NCBI GenBank assembly: GCA_942486035.1
Contig: CALNXK010000132.1
Span: 877,501 to 941,500 of the forward strand
Reading direction: 5' to 3'
DNA length: 64,000 bases
Source of the DNA: Porites lobata
Taxonomy: Eukaryota > Cnidaria > Anthozoa > Scleractinia > Poritidae
The notes beneath the pieces were generated by a model that worked only from the letters and a program-made list of their open reading frames with translations, made no database searches and had not been told where the DNA came from. The position numbers were made by a program, and so were the translations under genes. Below, piece after piece: positions 1-12,091 of this stretch (within the stretch, counting starts at the first letter, position 1; each line of letters starts with the position of its first letter).

Positions 1-309
1 ATGAATGCACGCCTGTCCAAGCTTATGGCACCACTTATTGATAATTCCATTATACGGGAGCCTGAATGGTATGATTAAATTGAAAACCTTAATTTTACTG
101 TGATCCCTTGTTAAAGAATCTTTTTTTTTTAATGCAGTAATTTTTGTTTTCGTCACTATAGCCGTGTTTTGGAAGACGCAATCTGGAGTCGAGGAGATAC
201 TAGACGACCAGCAAGGGCCCACAAAGTTGAGGCCAAGTTCATTGCAAGCCTCACTGACCTTGAACTTGTTCAAGACGTATTTAAAGCTTACAATGTTAAC
301 TTTGTTTAA
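1..309 (+). CDS. 3' end of an unidentified gene (last two exons)
   Basis: Two coding exons join in phase: 1-68 (frame 1, entering from the left edge or starting at the ATG at 1) and 162-309, with stop TAA at 307-309. The first ends at a GTATGA donor and the second follows an acceptor ending CACTATAG. Together they give 71 residues that end LVQDVFKAYNVNFV. The C-terminal stretch is charged and helical-looking, with an acidic LEDAIWSRGD part followed by a basic RRPARAHKVE part. I do not recognise the family. An AATAAA signal follows 116 bases after the stop. Because the left edge cuts the gene, I cannot tell whether the ATG at 1 is a start or an internal methionine. The exon pairing is the main evidence that this is a real gene. 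Confidence 0.5.
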
Positions 310-424
310 GCATTGCTTTCTTACGTGTCGTTACCGATATTTATTCTCATTGATTGATAAACAAAATGTTCTTGAAAATGAACTTAAGGCCGTGACTGTA
401 ATTTTTGTTATGTTAATGAAATAA

Positions 425-430
425 AATAAA
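425..430 (+). terminator. Polyadenylation signal for the left-edge gene
   Basis: AATAAA lies 116 bases past the stop codon at 307-309, and a second overlapping AATAAA begins at 420. Position and sequence fit a cleavage and polyadenylation signal. Confidence 0.5.
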
Positions 431-479
431 CAACTGCTGGTTTCAGCACAATACATTGTTGTCTTGCTGGTTACGAACA

Positions 480-640
480 CTATCACTTGGATAGGGTGAA
501 ACCCCGGGGGACGGAGATACTCCTGGGAATTCTAGATGTGAGTGTGTGCCGCCAGCTTCTCCAAATCCTGACCCTATTTCAATCCAGAAATGTAATTTCC
601 CACACCCGTTTTTCAGACCAAATCCATAGAGGTAGTGGTT
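480..640. repeat. Probable dispersed repeat fragment
   Basis: A segment starting near a CCCCGGGGGACGGAGATACT block and running through CTCCAAATCCTGACCCTATT resembles a dispersed repeat common in coral genomes. The similar G-rich, GACTACTC-type end at 56447 in this window supports a related family. Ends are not clear and I see no target-site duplication. Confidence 0.3.
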
Positions 641-3600
641 AAGTAGTCAAGCATTCTCCGTTAAAAAATTTAGATATGAAAGGAAGTTAAGAACAATTTC
701 CTTACTCGCTGGAATGAACCGTTTGCAGGAAAAGGGAAACGTGTCGTTAATTTAATACCTGTTTGCATGGACTAAATTCCGAGCCGTACTCTTATGTCCA
801 CGCGGAATAATTTCACCCTGGCCTCGGTAGCCAGGAAGGATATCATGGTTCAGTTTAGGAAAGGGGAATTTTTGAAGACAAAAGTCTAATTAGAAGTTTT
901 ACCGGTGAAGATGATCTGTTTGCAGAAAAAGGAATATAATTTCGATATCCTTTAAGCAAGGAACAGAGCGAGTTCGATTTTGGTCGCGGCGAATTTACTG
1001 TGGGCCCAGCGTGACAAAACTTAGCAGGGATTTATTCCATTCACTGGCAACAAATCTAGCAGTTATTCCCATTCAGACATTTCACGGTTATGTAACTGCA
1101 AAAGAAACGCGCCATTACCCATAAAAGACAAAGAAAAAAGTAAAACTAACACTAAACTCTGTATCAGAGGTCAAATCCTGACAGCACAGTATTTTCACAG
1201 GAAATCAATATGCGCGTGAAACAATTTAAAGCTTTATTTCCCCTCACTGTGAGACAACTGGCAAAAATATTAAGTAATGTAAAATTCAATAATCCTCCAC
1301 AGCAAAATTTACCCACGTGAAAGTCAAGAATTGAACAAACTGCAGGAATAACATGTCAATACTAGCAATAACAAGGATCTCCCAGTTTGGTTGCCCGTTT
1401 TACCTATAAGTATTCGATTGTCAACGTCGGGAAAAAAACACGCTTGATATTCTCTAGCACACAAGACGTTATGTGTTGTTCAGCCTACTGCGAGGTCATT
1501 TTACCTCGGAAGATTGCTTCTCAGACCTGGCCTTTTGGGCTGAAATTATGTCACCATAAATCAAAATCCATTAAGAATAAGGTATTTTTCTTTCTTTCTT
1601 GCTAATTTGGAATCGAAAGGATAAATACGTCCATACTCTCCCGTAGTTCCCCCGGAAAACGATACCAAAATGGACAAAATCTATACCCGATTTCAGGCGA
1701 AACACAGCATATTTGCATGTCAATTCGATTCCTCTCGAGTGTATTTCTATAACCATGACCACCGTGCTGTGACTTCACACACAATTCAAAAGTGGAAAAG
1801 CTATGGACTGCATGATCCACAAAATGCGAGCGGGCATTAATTCAGTCAGTCCAAACCAAAGCTTGTCTCCAATAAGATCAAGTATTGTAAGCTAATTGCT
1901 AAAATGATTATTTGGTGTGTTTATGTGATTTTTCAGTGGGCAACTTTGACCACAAAAAAGCCGAAACAAGAGTTCGGGAATACAGTGAAGACACATTGTC
2001 TTATGTTTAGCGAGTGAAAAATGCAAGCTGTTTTCACCAGAAAAAAAAATCAAATTAAAAATGTCGCCTCTTTAACCGGAAATTCACTTATACTGCCTCG
2101 TGAGATGATAATTTGGTCCTGCTGAATAGCGCACCCAATGGAGCTGCACATAATGACAGTTAGCTGCAAAAAAAAAAAAATCTGGCAATCAAAGTGCCGC
2201 GTAAACTACGTGGCTATTAAACGATCCGGCTCTTCATTTATTTCTTGTTGTTACATTTTCCAGTTCCTCGACCAGGAACCGATCGGATAAGCCAGTGTGA
2301 TCTCACGCTTTTAAAACACGGCAATAAATTGTGTTTGGCCGTCGGCAACATGATTGCCTCCTCCTTTTTCTGAACAGACCTACTAAGGTACATTCTCTGA
2401 CAGTAACTTCGTCTTCTGCATATAAAATAAAGCGAGAACGAATACAAGAGAAATCATTCAACATGGTTCGTCCCCGACCAGTTTTGAAAACTGCAACGGC
2501 TATCTTGCGGAGAAGTGACCTATAAATTCCTGGTTCAATTTCACAGTGAAAAGAAATGTCACGCTTAGAAAGAATGTTCAGCTAGTAAATAACACCAGTG
2601 AAAACACAGCCTATAACAGTGAGCTATTTTATCCAGTTTTGACTAGGGCCATATTTTTTTGTCAGTTGTGCCTTCTTAATAATTTCGTTTCCAACGCAAA
2701 TTTTATAACGTAACAAACCATCTGTCTGCCGGCTGCCGTTCCTTTCCGTTGCCATTTGTGGGTATTGATCAATACAGTATTCGCACCGACAACTAACTCT
2801 GTCTATCCAGAAACAACATAGTATTATAGAAGACTAAGACATTGGCCTTATGCACTCGTTTGCTCCCGTTGGCTAAAAAAGGAATTTCTCACCAATTCCC
2901 GTCTGATGGGAAATACTGGAAATACAACATGTATTTGTTTTGCCTTGTGAATACCGGAAAATACAATAGTGACGCATAGATTACTTTAAAAATTTATGGT
3001 TCTTTCAGTTATGGCTCTTTTAAATTTGTCTCAGTTAGAATCTGCACTGAATGACTTCATTTCGCTAACTAAGAATAGCATACAAATATTATATAACTAT
3101 AACATACAAATAAGAACAAACATCCCTGCAACACTTGGTCCTCGTGTAATAACAAATTTTGAAGGGTGTTGTGCCAGAGATTGACGATTAGCATGTGAAC
3201 AGGCTACTTGTAAAAGAAAAGGCAAGCGAGAGAAAACAAGGGAGCCTGTTCAAAAAGGCTTTGATACTTTGGCAGTTCTACATCCATAAAACGACTTATT
3301 GGTGTTGAATCCCGAAGCGTGCCTAGATGTATCTGGTCAAGCAATACACCAAACAGATAAAAACATCTGAGGTTAATCGGAAGGGATGCGCCTTATGAAA
3401 TGTTGTCCAGAATGATCGATACCAGCAAAACACTTTAGTAGCAAAATCGCTCTGATTAGGCAAATGTATTTTTTGTTACTTTCCACAGTAAATTATCCTC
3501 TAATAGTAGATAAGTAACAAGACTAACTAAGTCTATTTGGGGTGGCTTTAGCGGCAAGAACGGTTCGCTTCCATTTGCTTAGAGAAATCCATATTACCGG

Positions 3601-4560
3601 TAATCAAGACACAAACGCGTAGGCTATATTTTCGCCAGTAAGTAACTACACATATTACTCCGTTTAGCAGGAAAAGGCATTATGTGCTACAGTCAAACAA
3701 AAATGTTGTCTCTGAACAGTAATGGTTATAAATAGAGGTGCATACTGTAACATAATCGGGATAAAAGCAAAAGGCATTCTTACCTGCTGGACTTATTTTT
3801 ACGATGATCTCTTAACCAGGCTACCGGAACAGTGACCCTGCCCGCTCTGGAAGGATGCACTAAAAATTGATCATAAAATGCAAAAAAGACCGTTGAGACC
3901 ATAAGGCAACTTACCAAAACTTGCAAAAGGTATTAAGTTGAAAGCAAGGACGTAGAGAAAAGATTACTTACCTAGAAATCAGCAGAGTTTGGATGTAGCA
4001 GAAATTGTCAAAACCCGTAAACATTCAGTTGAATCACACAAAATGGAGACACAAAACAACCACTGCGACTATGACCGCCACTCCTCAGATGGCATTCCTT
4101 GCGCAATAAATATTATGAGTTCTCTGTCAAAATCCCACACTGACACCATAACAAAAGACAGGGAAATTGCATTGTTTGCTGACAGCGTTTTAATAACTGA
4201 CGTATTCAGTTAACATTTTGTACACGCCTTTTGTCCCTTTCAATTTTCTATCAATTTAGTGACAATTGTATACACGCGCTCGACTTTGCACTAGCCTGCG
4301 GTGCACCGTAGTTGTCACTCACAGCCAGCGCTATCTTTGAAATTTCCTTACTAGGTGTCATTTTACTTCAGCCAAAAAAATAACCGGCCAACAAATTAGC
4401 CAGAGCACACTTTCACAAGCCACAGGAAGCCAGAGGGGAAGGGTTTTTTTTTTTTGGCCGAGCCAGCATCGGTATGCAAAGGGACAACCACAGCAAGATA
4501 AGCGTTTCGGCAAAATTCCCAGCTAGAGTTTCTCATCCATTAGTTAGTTACCAGCCAGAA

Positions 4561-4615
4561 AATTCTTAGCCTGAGGAGCGGATATTTTGAGGAGCGGATT
4601 CGTTGGGTACTCCTG
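4561..4615. repeat. Fragment of the foldback repeat seen at 17884-18313
   Basis: The stretch around ATTTTGAGGAGCGGATTCG and GTTGGGTACTCC matches, with substitutions, ATTTTGAGGAACAGATCCAT and CGGGTGCCCC at about 18276-18304. It is a short decayed copy of the same family. Confidence 0.4.
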
Positions 4616-6378
4616 ATCAAGCATTATGACTGACTGGATAATTCTAGATGTTTCCGACAATCTGTTTTAATTACGCTAGATCAAAAGCGACGGAGACATG
4701 AGAGGAGTCGGAAGAAAAGGGAAACGTTCTTATTCTTGCCAATCCGATTATGTCGAGCTTAAGACACCGCTTACAACTCCTCCAATCTTAGATTTACACC
4801 ATGATGAGTATTTCTTTAGCTAGCGCTCTTACTACTCTGACAATGGAAAACGCGGGCTAAGCGTTGAAAATATGCAAGTTTCTTAGCAAAATAATGCTAC
4901 TGAGAGAAACCAAATCAGTCCCCACAAATAGTTTAGAACGCGTTCTCATTTGTCGAACGCAATGAATCAGTGATGAATAAGTGCCGTATGCCATGGTACT
5001 CATTCATCGCGTGCTGAGGCTACTCCTTCACCCAAACGTGGCGTTAATACCAAAGTGATCATCTGTTTCTTCGAGTGGCCGTGTAGATGTCAAAAATAAA
5101 AAAAAAAACTTATCTTCTACTTCTGACGGCGGAATTTTTGGGGCGCAGCAGTTGTCATATATGATTACCTTAGGTTCTTTCTTTAAATATCTCGTAAGAA
5201 ATAAATGGTGCACGTGACTATTTTTGTTTATTTTGCTTTGATGCGCCCTGTTTACCATAAGCAGAAAATGTACGCGCGTTCGTGAATCATCTATTCATCG
5301 TTATAAAAGCCGTAAATTCGCTCGGATTTGAAGTCACCGATTGTAAAGCTCTTGAAAGCTGAAAAAAGCCGTGGACTTTGGTGGCCTTTTTCGAGACTTA
5401 CCGGCTAAGGCAAATGAAAATGAGTAATTAATTTATGTTGATTCCAATCATTTTCTAATAAGTGTGGCTTGAGTAGTCATGTATCAGTGCCTCAGGTTGC
5501 ACGATTTCAAGACAGGTATTTTTGTCTCTTCAAAAGGCGCCGATGGCTATATCCTGAGTCGACAGATCGCTACTGTGTGGCTCCACGAAATGATTTTCTT
5601 CTTTACAGCTAATTGCCTGTAGAAAAGCAGTGCAAAAAGTCAGTTAGAACTTTTCGAAGTTTCTTACTTGCAAGCAATTAAAAAACATTAGGCATTAAGC
5701 TACCTGAGTGCCACCATAATATCCAGGATTTACCGTGAGTTCATTTGGCGCAATAGAAATTACTAATGAAAGTATACTGCATTTAGGTAAGTGCTAAATG
5801 TATATTTAAACCTGCTATTTCGTTCCTAAAATTCTAAAAAGCTCTTAGAAGTTAATCAAGGCGATTTAACTTGTATTTTGAAAACAATGAAATCCATTAG
5901 TCAGTAACAACCAAACCAAAATGGAAAACCTTTAGAAAAACTATAGTAAACTGTTCATTTGGCAACATGGATATAAATTTGGAAACAGTTGCAGATACTA
6001 TAAGGTGAGAGAAGAGGCGAAAGACTAGAAACTCGATGGAGGATTGATTGTAATGGTCCATGCATGGAGTCGCTACTTATGAACTCTGTAAGTTGCTCTA
6101 TCGTCACAGTGTTATTATGAACTTTATATGCCTATTTTTATTTTTTTGGTTTTCTTCATGGTCGAAGGCTTGAAAGCAAAATCGTCATAGATTTCGTCAT
6201 GCCTGTTCTCATCTTTGTCTACCACTAGGTTGCAAGCCAGCATATTGGTATCTTCTTTTACCAGAGTCATCTCGTTTTAGTCCAGTGTCGATGAGTTTAT
6301 TTTTCTTTTTTCATAACAGATAGAAAATACCTTGGTATAACTGCTGAAAGTTATCACTCACATCTATCATTCCCTGTC

Positions 6379-7305
6379 ATGTTGACGAACAGTACCAATA
6401 GTGATGGTCCAAGCCCTTCGATTGACAGGAGCGCAGAAAAAGGCCTGAGTTCTAGTAATCCAGAATTATCTACAGAATCGGTTGTCATCCTCTCTATCAT
6501 CTGCTCCTTGGCGAGTGTCTCTGGTAGCATTGGAAATTCCTTGGTCATCCTTGCTGTCTCCAAATCAGAAAGCCTTCGAAGTATTCCTGATTTTATCATA
6601 TCAAGTTTAGCATGTTCAGATTTAACAGTTTGTTTTATCTATCTACCCCTACTTATTTTCCAGGTAACATACGGCAATAACTTTTTTGTTAACACTGTAA
6701 AGAGATTTTTTGGGCATTTTTCTGTGATTGCCTCAATAACCAATATGTTTGTGATCACAATTGATCGTTTACTTGCCGTACGATTTCCACTCAAATACCC
6801 CATCTTCGTAACGGAAAAAGTAGCTTTTTCTTCCATTGCAATAGTCTGGCTCATTTCGCTAACCTTCGGGACCGTTTACTCCCAAGAACTAAACAATCCT
6901 TCTCACCATGCCATTTTAACTGTATATACCACCTTGTTAATCTTTGGCACATGGGCTATATACGCCTTCATCTTTTTCGCCGCTAAGCGACAAGAAAACA
7001 AAGTGGTTCGGCCCGTAAATCCAGCTACCCCACCGCAAATTTCTGTCGTGCAACAAAAGGCGACCAAGACCATATTCATCGTTGTTGGAATTTATGCGCT
7101 TTGTTGGTTGCCATCAAAACTTATTCATTTTTTTGTAAATCCAGCCAAAAACCCTATTTTGTTTAAAAAAAGTTTCTTTTGGATTCAAGCAGCATTAGCG
7201 TGTAATTCTGCTCTCAATCCGTATGTTTACTTCATAAGAAGCGAAAGGTATCGCAAACAATTTACAAAACTCCTTCGACTAAAACCAGCGTCTGACGCTC
7301 AATAA
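6379..7305 (+). CDS. Class A (rhodopsin-type) GPCR, paralogue 1
   Basis: This gives 308 residues and seven hydrophobic segments in one coding exon. Landmarks are the TM1 GN pair (N53), TM2 LACSD (D81), TM3 end IDR-LLAV (D129, R130, so DRL instead of DRY), TM4 W157, TM6 CWLP (242-245) and TM7 NPYVY (280-284). Residue 105, at the usual TM3 cysteine position, is Asn; ECL2 has no Cys, and TM5 lacks its usual proline. These absences are typical of the MECA receptors (melanocortin, S1P/LPA, cannabinoid, adenosine), so I call it MECA-like with unknown ligand. The N-terminus has an NST glycosylation site. A pyrimidine-rich acceptor ending TCATAACAG at 6319 lies 59 bases upstream, implying a 5' UTR intron. 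It is the most divergent of four paralogues and the only one on this strand: IL3 is shorter and lacks the AEKKA motif. AATAAA signals are at 7539 and 7608. Confidence 0.9.
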   Translation: MLTNSTNSDGPSPSIDRSAEKGLSSSNPELSTESVVILSIICSLASVSGSIGNSLVILAVSKSESLRSIPDFIISSLACSDLTVCFIYLPLLIFQVTYGNNFFVNTVKRFFGHFSVIASITNMFVITIDRLLAVRFPLKYPIFVTEKVAFSSIAIVWLISLTFGTVYSQELNNPSHHAILTVYTTLLIFGTWAIYAFIFFAAKRQENKVVRPVNPATPPQISVVQQKATKTIFIVVGIYALCWLPSKLIHFFVNPAKNPILFKKSFFWIQAALACNSALNPYVYFIRSERYRKQFTKLLRLKPASDAQ

Positions 7306-8510
7306 AACTTCAGACGGTCGCATGTTCAACAATGACTGAGCAGTTGATTTGCAGCGAAACAATTGTCAGTGGCCAGTTGCTGCATTTGTCCTGTTTGAAC
7401 AGTTAAATTAAACGAGTCAGAGGAGATTTACTTTTTAAGATGGACTTATTAAGTTAATCATATTTATTGAGCTGAAGAAATTTGATGTTTTTGATTGTTT
7501 ATGGCAAGTAGTTTTTTCGTGGAAATTGTGAAATGCAAAATAAATAATCAGTTATTTCACACACCTGTCAGTTTTAAGTTATGTTAATGTATCAATGATA
7601 AACTGGAAATAAATGTATTTCATAAAATGTTATTTTATCGATTCAACTACATTCTGTCACAGAGGCCGGCAACCGCGGCAAATTTCGTAAGGTGGCCACC
7701 AGTGCACGTTACGAAATTTCCTTGAGGTTCTGAATTAAAAAAAAAAAAAAAAATGAGTTTTTGATGGATGCGTATTAAAAGGGCTGCTGGCGAAATATTT
7801 TGGTATTGCGTAACCAACATGAAGCCGCCGCAGATCTGTCAAAGATCACATGTCCCTAGCCTTCCACGCAAATGGTAATTTCGCATGTCTCGTCACCCCC
7901 CTACCCCACCCACTCGCTGTTTCTCCTGCTCACATCGGATTATGACCAATCCATCGCACTCTTAAGACTATGGTACCCATGGCGGTTCTGGAGTCCTTTT
8001 CTGTAGAAAGAGCCCTATCAGCCAATTAATGTCGTCGCAATTTGTAAAATAATTTTCTTCAGTAAATAATTCAGTATCAGATCTTGTTGACATATTTGTC
8101 TTAACATAAAGAACATTTGTTAAGTAACGTGGCGTTTTACAGGGTTTGTATCGGAAAAATAAAAATAGAAAAAATATCGCCTTATCATAGCTTATCGTAT
8201 AGCATAATAAGACCTTATTATGAAGATTAAGACAGAATAGCAAAAACGGCCTAAAACGCTTCAAAACGACACAGGAACAGAAAATTCAGCGAAAGTAAGT
8301 TTGTTTTAATTCTTTGGTACACGGTAAGTTAAGATGAGGCGAGATTTTTTCTAGTTTTTTTTTTAATTTTTCCCATTTAAACTATGAAAAACCGGCTACG
8401 TTACGCAAGATTAGCAGATGTATAAATTAAAATATGCGCTCATATATAGAGTTTGGGACGCCTGTGGATGAAACAGTGAGAAAAAGCACTTGACGTTATT
8501 TGATGAAGAT
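7306..8510. other. Intergenic region with LINE-like debris
   Basis: This holds the 3' UTR of the GPCR (AATAAA at 7539-7544 and 7608-7613), a short inverted repeat around AAATTTCGTAA (about 7679-7724), and a decayed stretch at 7968-8280. That stretch shares GGA-TCCTTTTCT and CATAAAGAA-type blocks with 9190-9335, so both may be 3' pieces of the LINE described next. No host gene is seen. Confidence 0.35.
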
Positions 8511-8559
8511 GGGGATATCCTTCTTAGTTTTAGGGAACTGTTCGACCCTCAGTTTCTAT

Positions 8560-9170
8560 GGTCACGAATCATAGCAAACTAAAAACAGCTCTCGCCTGTA
8601 AAATGTTTGATGCTATGATCTCCCCTATTCTAACATATAAAAGTTAAATTTGGGGTGTGTATGCAAACCAGATTTTAAGACGGCTCGCAAATCCAGACAG
8701 CGCTTGGCCGTTTGCCTTTAAATATCAATATCGATCAAAAAATTTTCAAATACATTTTATATATTCAGTCTACGAGGAATCTCAGTTGCGTCAAACAATC
8801 TTTTTTAATGTTATTTGACTTACACTGTAATGGCAAAAATAGCTTCCACTTTCATTTGATGGATATGTCAGAATATTTTAACCTACCTGACTTTAACCCT
8901 GATTCATTAGATACCGCTATGGTAAAAGGCTGTGTAAGCTCAATGAAACAGGAATATATCTCATATTGGTAAAACACCCTTAAACATTCTCAAAATCTTT
9001 GAATTTTATAGATCTTTTAAAACCGATCATACCTCCTCTAATTACTTAGACTGATGGGCTCCTGCTTAGACTTAAAAAGAGAAACAGCCGGGAGAAGGGC
9101 TTTAGTAAAACTACGAATAAACAATCACAAACTAGTGAGAAATTTTTTGTTTAGGGAAGATTAGAGTACT
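8560..9170 (+). mobile_element. Non-LTR retrotransposon (LINE) reverse-transcriptase fragment, degenerate
   Basis: Translations in shifting frames give recognisable C-terminal reverse-transcriptase text of a LINE: KLKTALACKMFDAMISPILT then an in-frame stop and IWGVYANQ, followed by an 86-codon open piece (8712-8972) with INIDQKIFKYILYIQ, VKQSFLMLFDLHCNGKNSFH and LPDFNPDSLDTAMVK, then a frameshifted FYRSFKTDH segment near 9006. The element is broken by stops and frameshifts, has no endonuclease or start, and is a dead 5'-truncated copy. Confidence 0.75.
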
Positions 9171-10205
9171 TTACCTCGTTGTGATACACGGGGCGATGGA
9201 TCCTTTTCTATAGGAAAAACCTCACCAGTCATAGATGGTATCGACTTCTATTCTTTTTATATCTATAATTTCCATCTAGAGTTATGTTAATATCAGACCT
9301 CTTTGATATTTTTGTATTAAAATAAAGAATATTCGTTGTAAGGGTCTCATACTGAGGTAGGATAATGTACCCTCCCCTCCCTACTGCAACAATACTAAAT
9401 GGTCGTGCCCACGCTTCTCGCTTGTTGCATCTCCTGACGTCGGACGCAATGATTTAACAGGATCATTTTTTAAAATTCCTTTTTGTTCTCAGGATTGTTA
9501 CAATGTACAAATGAACATTGAACATTGTTATAGACAGAACAGTTCATTCATGCCCTATTAATACCAAGATTCCTCTAAACAAGAGGTAATAGATTTTCTT
9601 TTCTTTCAATTTCATTTTATTCAACCACGTGTAAATACATAAGTAAATTTATTACTCCCACCTTGTTGTTGTATTTTGAAAAGATTTGAGGAGCCAGCGT
9701 GGCCGAGCGCTTTCAAAGCTGTACTTGTAATCCGGAGGGTCCCACCCTGACCGCTAGTTTGATTTGTTTTCGGCATTCCACGGCCACTCTTTTAGAATAG
9801 CAAGCTGGTTCATCCTATCAGTTGGGATTCTCAACATTGTTATTTTCTCCATAAGGGTAGGGGATAATTACGTCTTTAATTTCGTGAATTAAGTTCCAGT
9901 AACCCTCACTTTCAAAATGAAGCTAGGTTCACAACCTTTCTTGTGAAAATGAGTTTTATATACATGAGAATTAAAAAAGATTTCCATATCAAAGGCTGAG
10001 CACCTACCCTCGTTTTGAAACAGAGGCCCGGGGGAACTCGGAAAAGGCCCATTTAATCTCAAACTCACTGTACATAAACTAGAGAATCATCTCTTATGTG
10101 GCGGGAAAAGGCAGTGGTGGAGAAACTATGACGTCATCGAAAATTACTAGATTTCTCAAACATTGACTCACAAGTCATAAACATGTTGGTTTTTTTTTTA
10201 AGTAA
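9171..10205. other. Intergenic region
   Basis: No gene seen. Apart from the SINE-like piece at 9690 and a LINE-like tail near 9190-9335, I see nothing organised in it. Confidence 0.35.
9690..9790 (+). repeat. tRNA-related SINE-like fragment
   Basis: The sequence AGCGTGGCCGAGCGC resembles a tRNA A box (TGGCCGAGNGG) and is followed by AATCCGGAGGGTCCC and CCCTGACCGC, as in a leucine-type tRNA-derived repeat. The B box appears deleted between GTCCC and ACCCTGACC, so this is a relic and not a functional tRNA gene. Confidence 0.4.
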
Positions 10206-10860
10206 TACCGTCGAACCTCTCTACAACGGTCACCTTGGGGACAGAAGAAACTCAAGAAAGTGGCCGTTATGGGGAGGGAGGGGCGTAAGATGACCAATTT
10301 TTTTAGGGAGTACAACATGTTTATCGTGCTAAGTTCATGCTTACTGTATCCCTTATTGGTAATCCAATTATAAATAATGTATAGAGTTAAATAATAATAA
10401 TCTATGTTTTGAATCAAAAGGGTTCGCAACATTCGCGATAAGTATCATGCATGGTCAATGTGTTCTTAATGCAGCAGCATAAATGGAACACAATCAAAGT
10501 ACGATTGCTGTGATTAATCATCAACGCGCCATACGAAGCAAATTTCATGACCATTCTTGACTTTTTCACCCTGTTTTTCATTAGTCGCTGAAAAAATTGG
10601 CCGCTGTCGAGAGGTTATTAGGCAGTTGGGGACACGCTTTAGTGGCCGTTGCGGTTGTGGAGAGGTGGGCCGTTGGAGAGAGGTTTAAACAAGAACCATT
10701 GTTATATTCCTAGACTTTCACTCAACTAAACAGGCACTGCCATTGGTTGTTTCTTGGTCACCTGGCCTTGACTAAAATCAAATGTATGGACTGTCCGCCG
10801 AGACAAAAATTAGTGACCGTTGTAGAGAGGTGGCCGTTACTTGGTGCGGAGGCTTGACTA
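10206..10860. repeat. Foldback-type repeat with CTCTACAACGG(C/T)CACC ends
   Basis: The left end has CGAACCTCTCTACAACGGTC. The right end carries repeated reverse-complement motifs (GTGGCCGTTG, GTTGTAGAGAGGTGGCCGTT, then GGAGGCTTGACT). The same building block recurs at 24320-24449, and an organisationally similar foldback is at 29108-29260. I see no coding capacity, so this is a non-autonomous foldback or MITE family. Confidence 0.55.
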
Positions 10861-11088
10861 AATAAAGGTAAATGATGAATTTTTTGGTGCTGCCTTTGTA
10901 AGCTTAGAAATTAAAGTCTTAGTTATTTATCGACATAAGTCAGAACTGTTAGAAGAACTAAGGTTTTGGACGCGTGAACTGAGTCCCGAAGTTCCTTAGT
11001 CACGGATGGCGTCATCATCGTCATCCTTGTTCAGAAAATTCTTTCAGTCTATATTTCTATTTTTTCTTGTGTAGTACAACGTTTCACA

Positions 11089-12048
11089 CTAGTGGCGAGT
11101 ATAGGTGTTCGATGCCGTGTTGGAATGAATATTTTCGGCACCCTTTATTCGCAAGAGCCTGGCAAACTGTTTGCGGTATTTACGGCTTCTCAAACAATAA
11201 ACATACGGATTCAGCGCAGAATTACATGACAGAACCGTTTGAACCCAAGGAAAACATCTCTTAAACAAATCTTCCTTCGTGGAAGGATTAACAATGATCG
11301 GGAGAAGCAATAAAGGTAGCCAACACAGGCCATAAATTCCAACAACGGTGAAAATGGTTTTTGCTGCTTTTTTCTCGGCTTTCTGTTGATCAGTAGAAGT
11401 ATTTGGCTGCGTGGATGAATTCAGAGAGTGAACTTTGTTTTCTTGCTTCCTTGCGGCGTAAAAGATGTAGGCGTACATACTGAGGGTGACTAACAAAAGA
11501 ATAATGCAGTAAGAAAGTATAATGAACCGTGAAACGCCGATTTCCCGTGCGTAGATCCCCCCAAAAGCGAAAGAGATGAACCAAACCAGCGCAATGGCGA
11601 ACATGGCTGTTTTGACTGTCATGATGGACGGATATTTGAGCGGAAATCGTATAGCAATGACGCGATCAACTGTTACAACAAACATGTTTGTAACAGACCC
11701 GATCAGGGAAATGTGTCCAAAAAAGCTGGTTACTATAGAAAACGCTGAATCAGGATGCGATATTGGGCTTGTATAGTAATTGTACTTATAAGCCGACAGA
11801 GGTAGGTAAACAGAACAGACGGTGAAATCTGAAAATGCTAAACTTAATATGACAAAGTCAGGAATGCTACGAAGGCTTTCAGATTTCAGTACGGCAAGGA
11901 TAACCAAGGAATTTCCAAAGGTTCCAAACATGCTTGTTAAAACACAGATGACGGTGAGAATCACAACTGATTCGGGAGATAATTCTGGATTTATGTAGGT
12001 TGCTTGTATAGTCGTTTCATTTTGCGTACAGTTCTCTGTGCTGGACAT
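11089..12048 (-). CDS. Class A GPCR, paralogue 2
   Basis: This gives 319 residues from the ATG at 12048. The open frame extends 11 codons upstream to a TTG, but the ATG aligns with the MSS/MST starts of paralogues 3 and 4. Landmarks are N46 of TM1, D74 of TM2 (LAFSD), D128-R129 (VDR-VIA, no Tyr), FPLKYP, TM6 LCWLP and TM7 NPYVY. The TM3 cysteine position is Ser and ECL2 has no Cys, so the usual disulphide is absent, and TM5 has no proline. The N-terminus has NCT and NET glycosylation sites. IL3 ends in the shared AEKKAAKTIF motif. A reverse-strand acceptor, T-rich then CTAG, sits at 12091, so the 5' UTR is probably spliced. It is closest to paralogues 3 and 4, which lie on the same strand. 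The ligand is unknown; the MECA-like pattern is an inference. Confidence 0.9.
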   Translation of the reverse strand: MSSTENCTQNETTIQATYINPELSPESVVILTVICVLTSMFGTFGNSLVILAVLKSESLRSIPDFVILSLAFSDFTVCSVYLPLSAYKYNYYTSPISHPDSAFSIVTSFFGHISLIGSVTNMFVVTVDRVIAIRFPLKYPSIMTVKTAMFAIALVWFISFAFGGIYAREIGVSRFIILSYCIILLLVTLSMYAYIFYAARKQENKVHSLNSSTQPNTSTDQQKAEKKAAKTIFTVVGIYGLCWLPLLLLPIIVNPSTKEDLFKRCFPWVQTVLSCNSALNPYVYCLRSRKYRKQFARLLRIKGAENIHSNTASNTYTRH

Positions 12049-12091
12049 GATGACAGATGTTACTTGCTGACAACCATTCAAGAAAAGTTTC

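Larger units (their letters stand above)
431..6318. other. Intergenic region, no gene recognised
   Basis: About 5.9 kb with no reading frame that I can tie to a protein family. All long frames are under about 76 codons and lack splice-linked partners. Two repeat-like pieces (about 480-640 and 4561-4615) are listed separately. The right end should contain the promoter, the 5' non-coding exon and the intron of the GPCR at 6379. Confidence 0.5.

Noticed and set aside
10206..10860. CRISPR-like repeat array
   Set aside because: The repeated CTCTACAACGGCCAC blocks are irregularly spaced and inverted, in an animal genome; they are a foldback repeat.
12049..12081. N-terminal extension of GPCR paralogue 2 upstream of the ATG at 12048
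   Set aside because: The extension begins with TTG, lies next to a splice acceptor, and the paralogues start at the position of the internal ATG.
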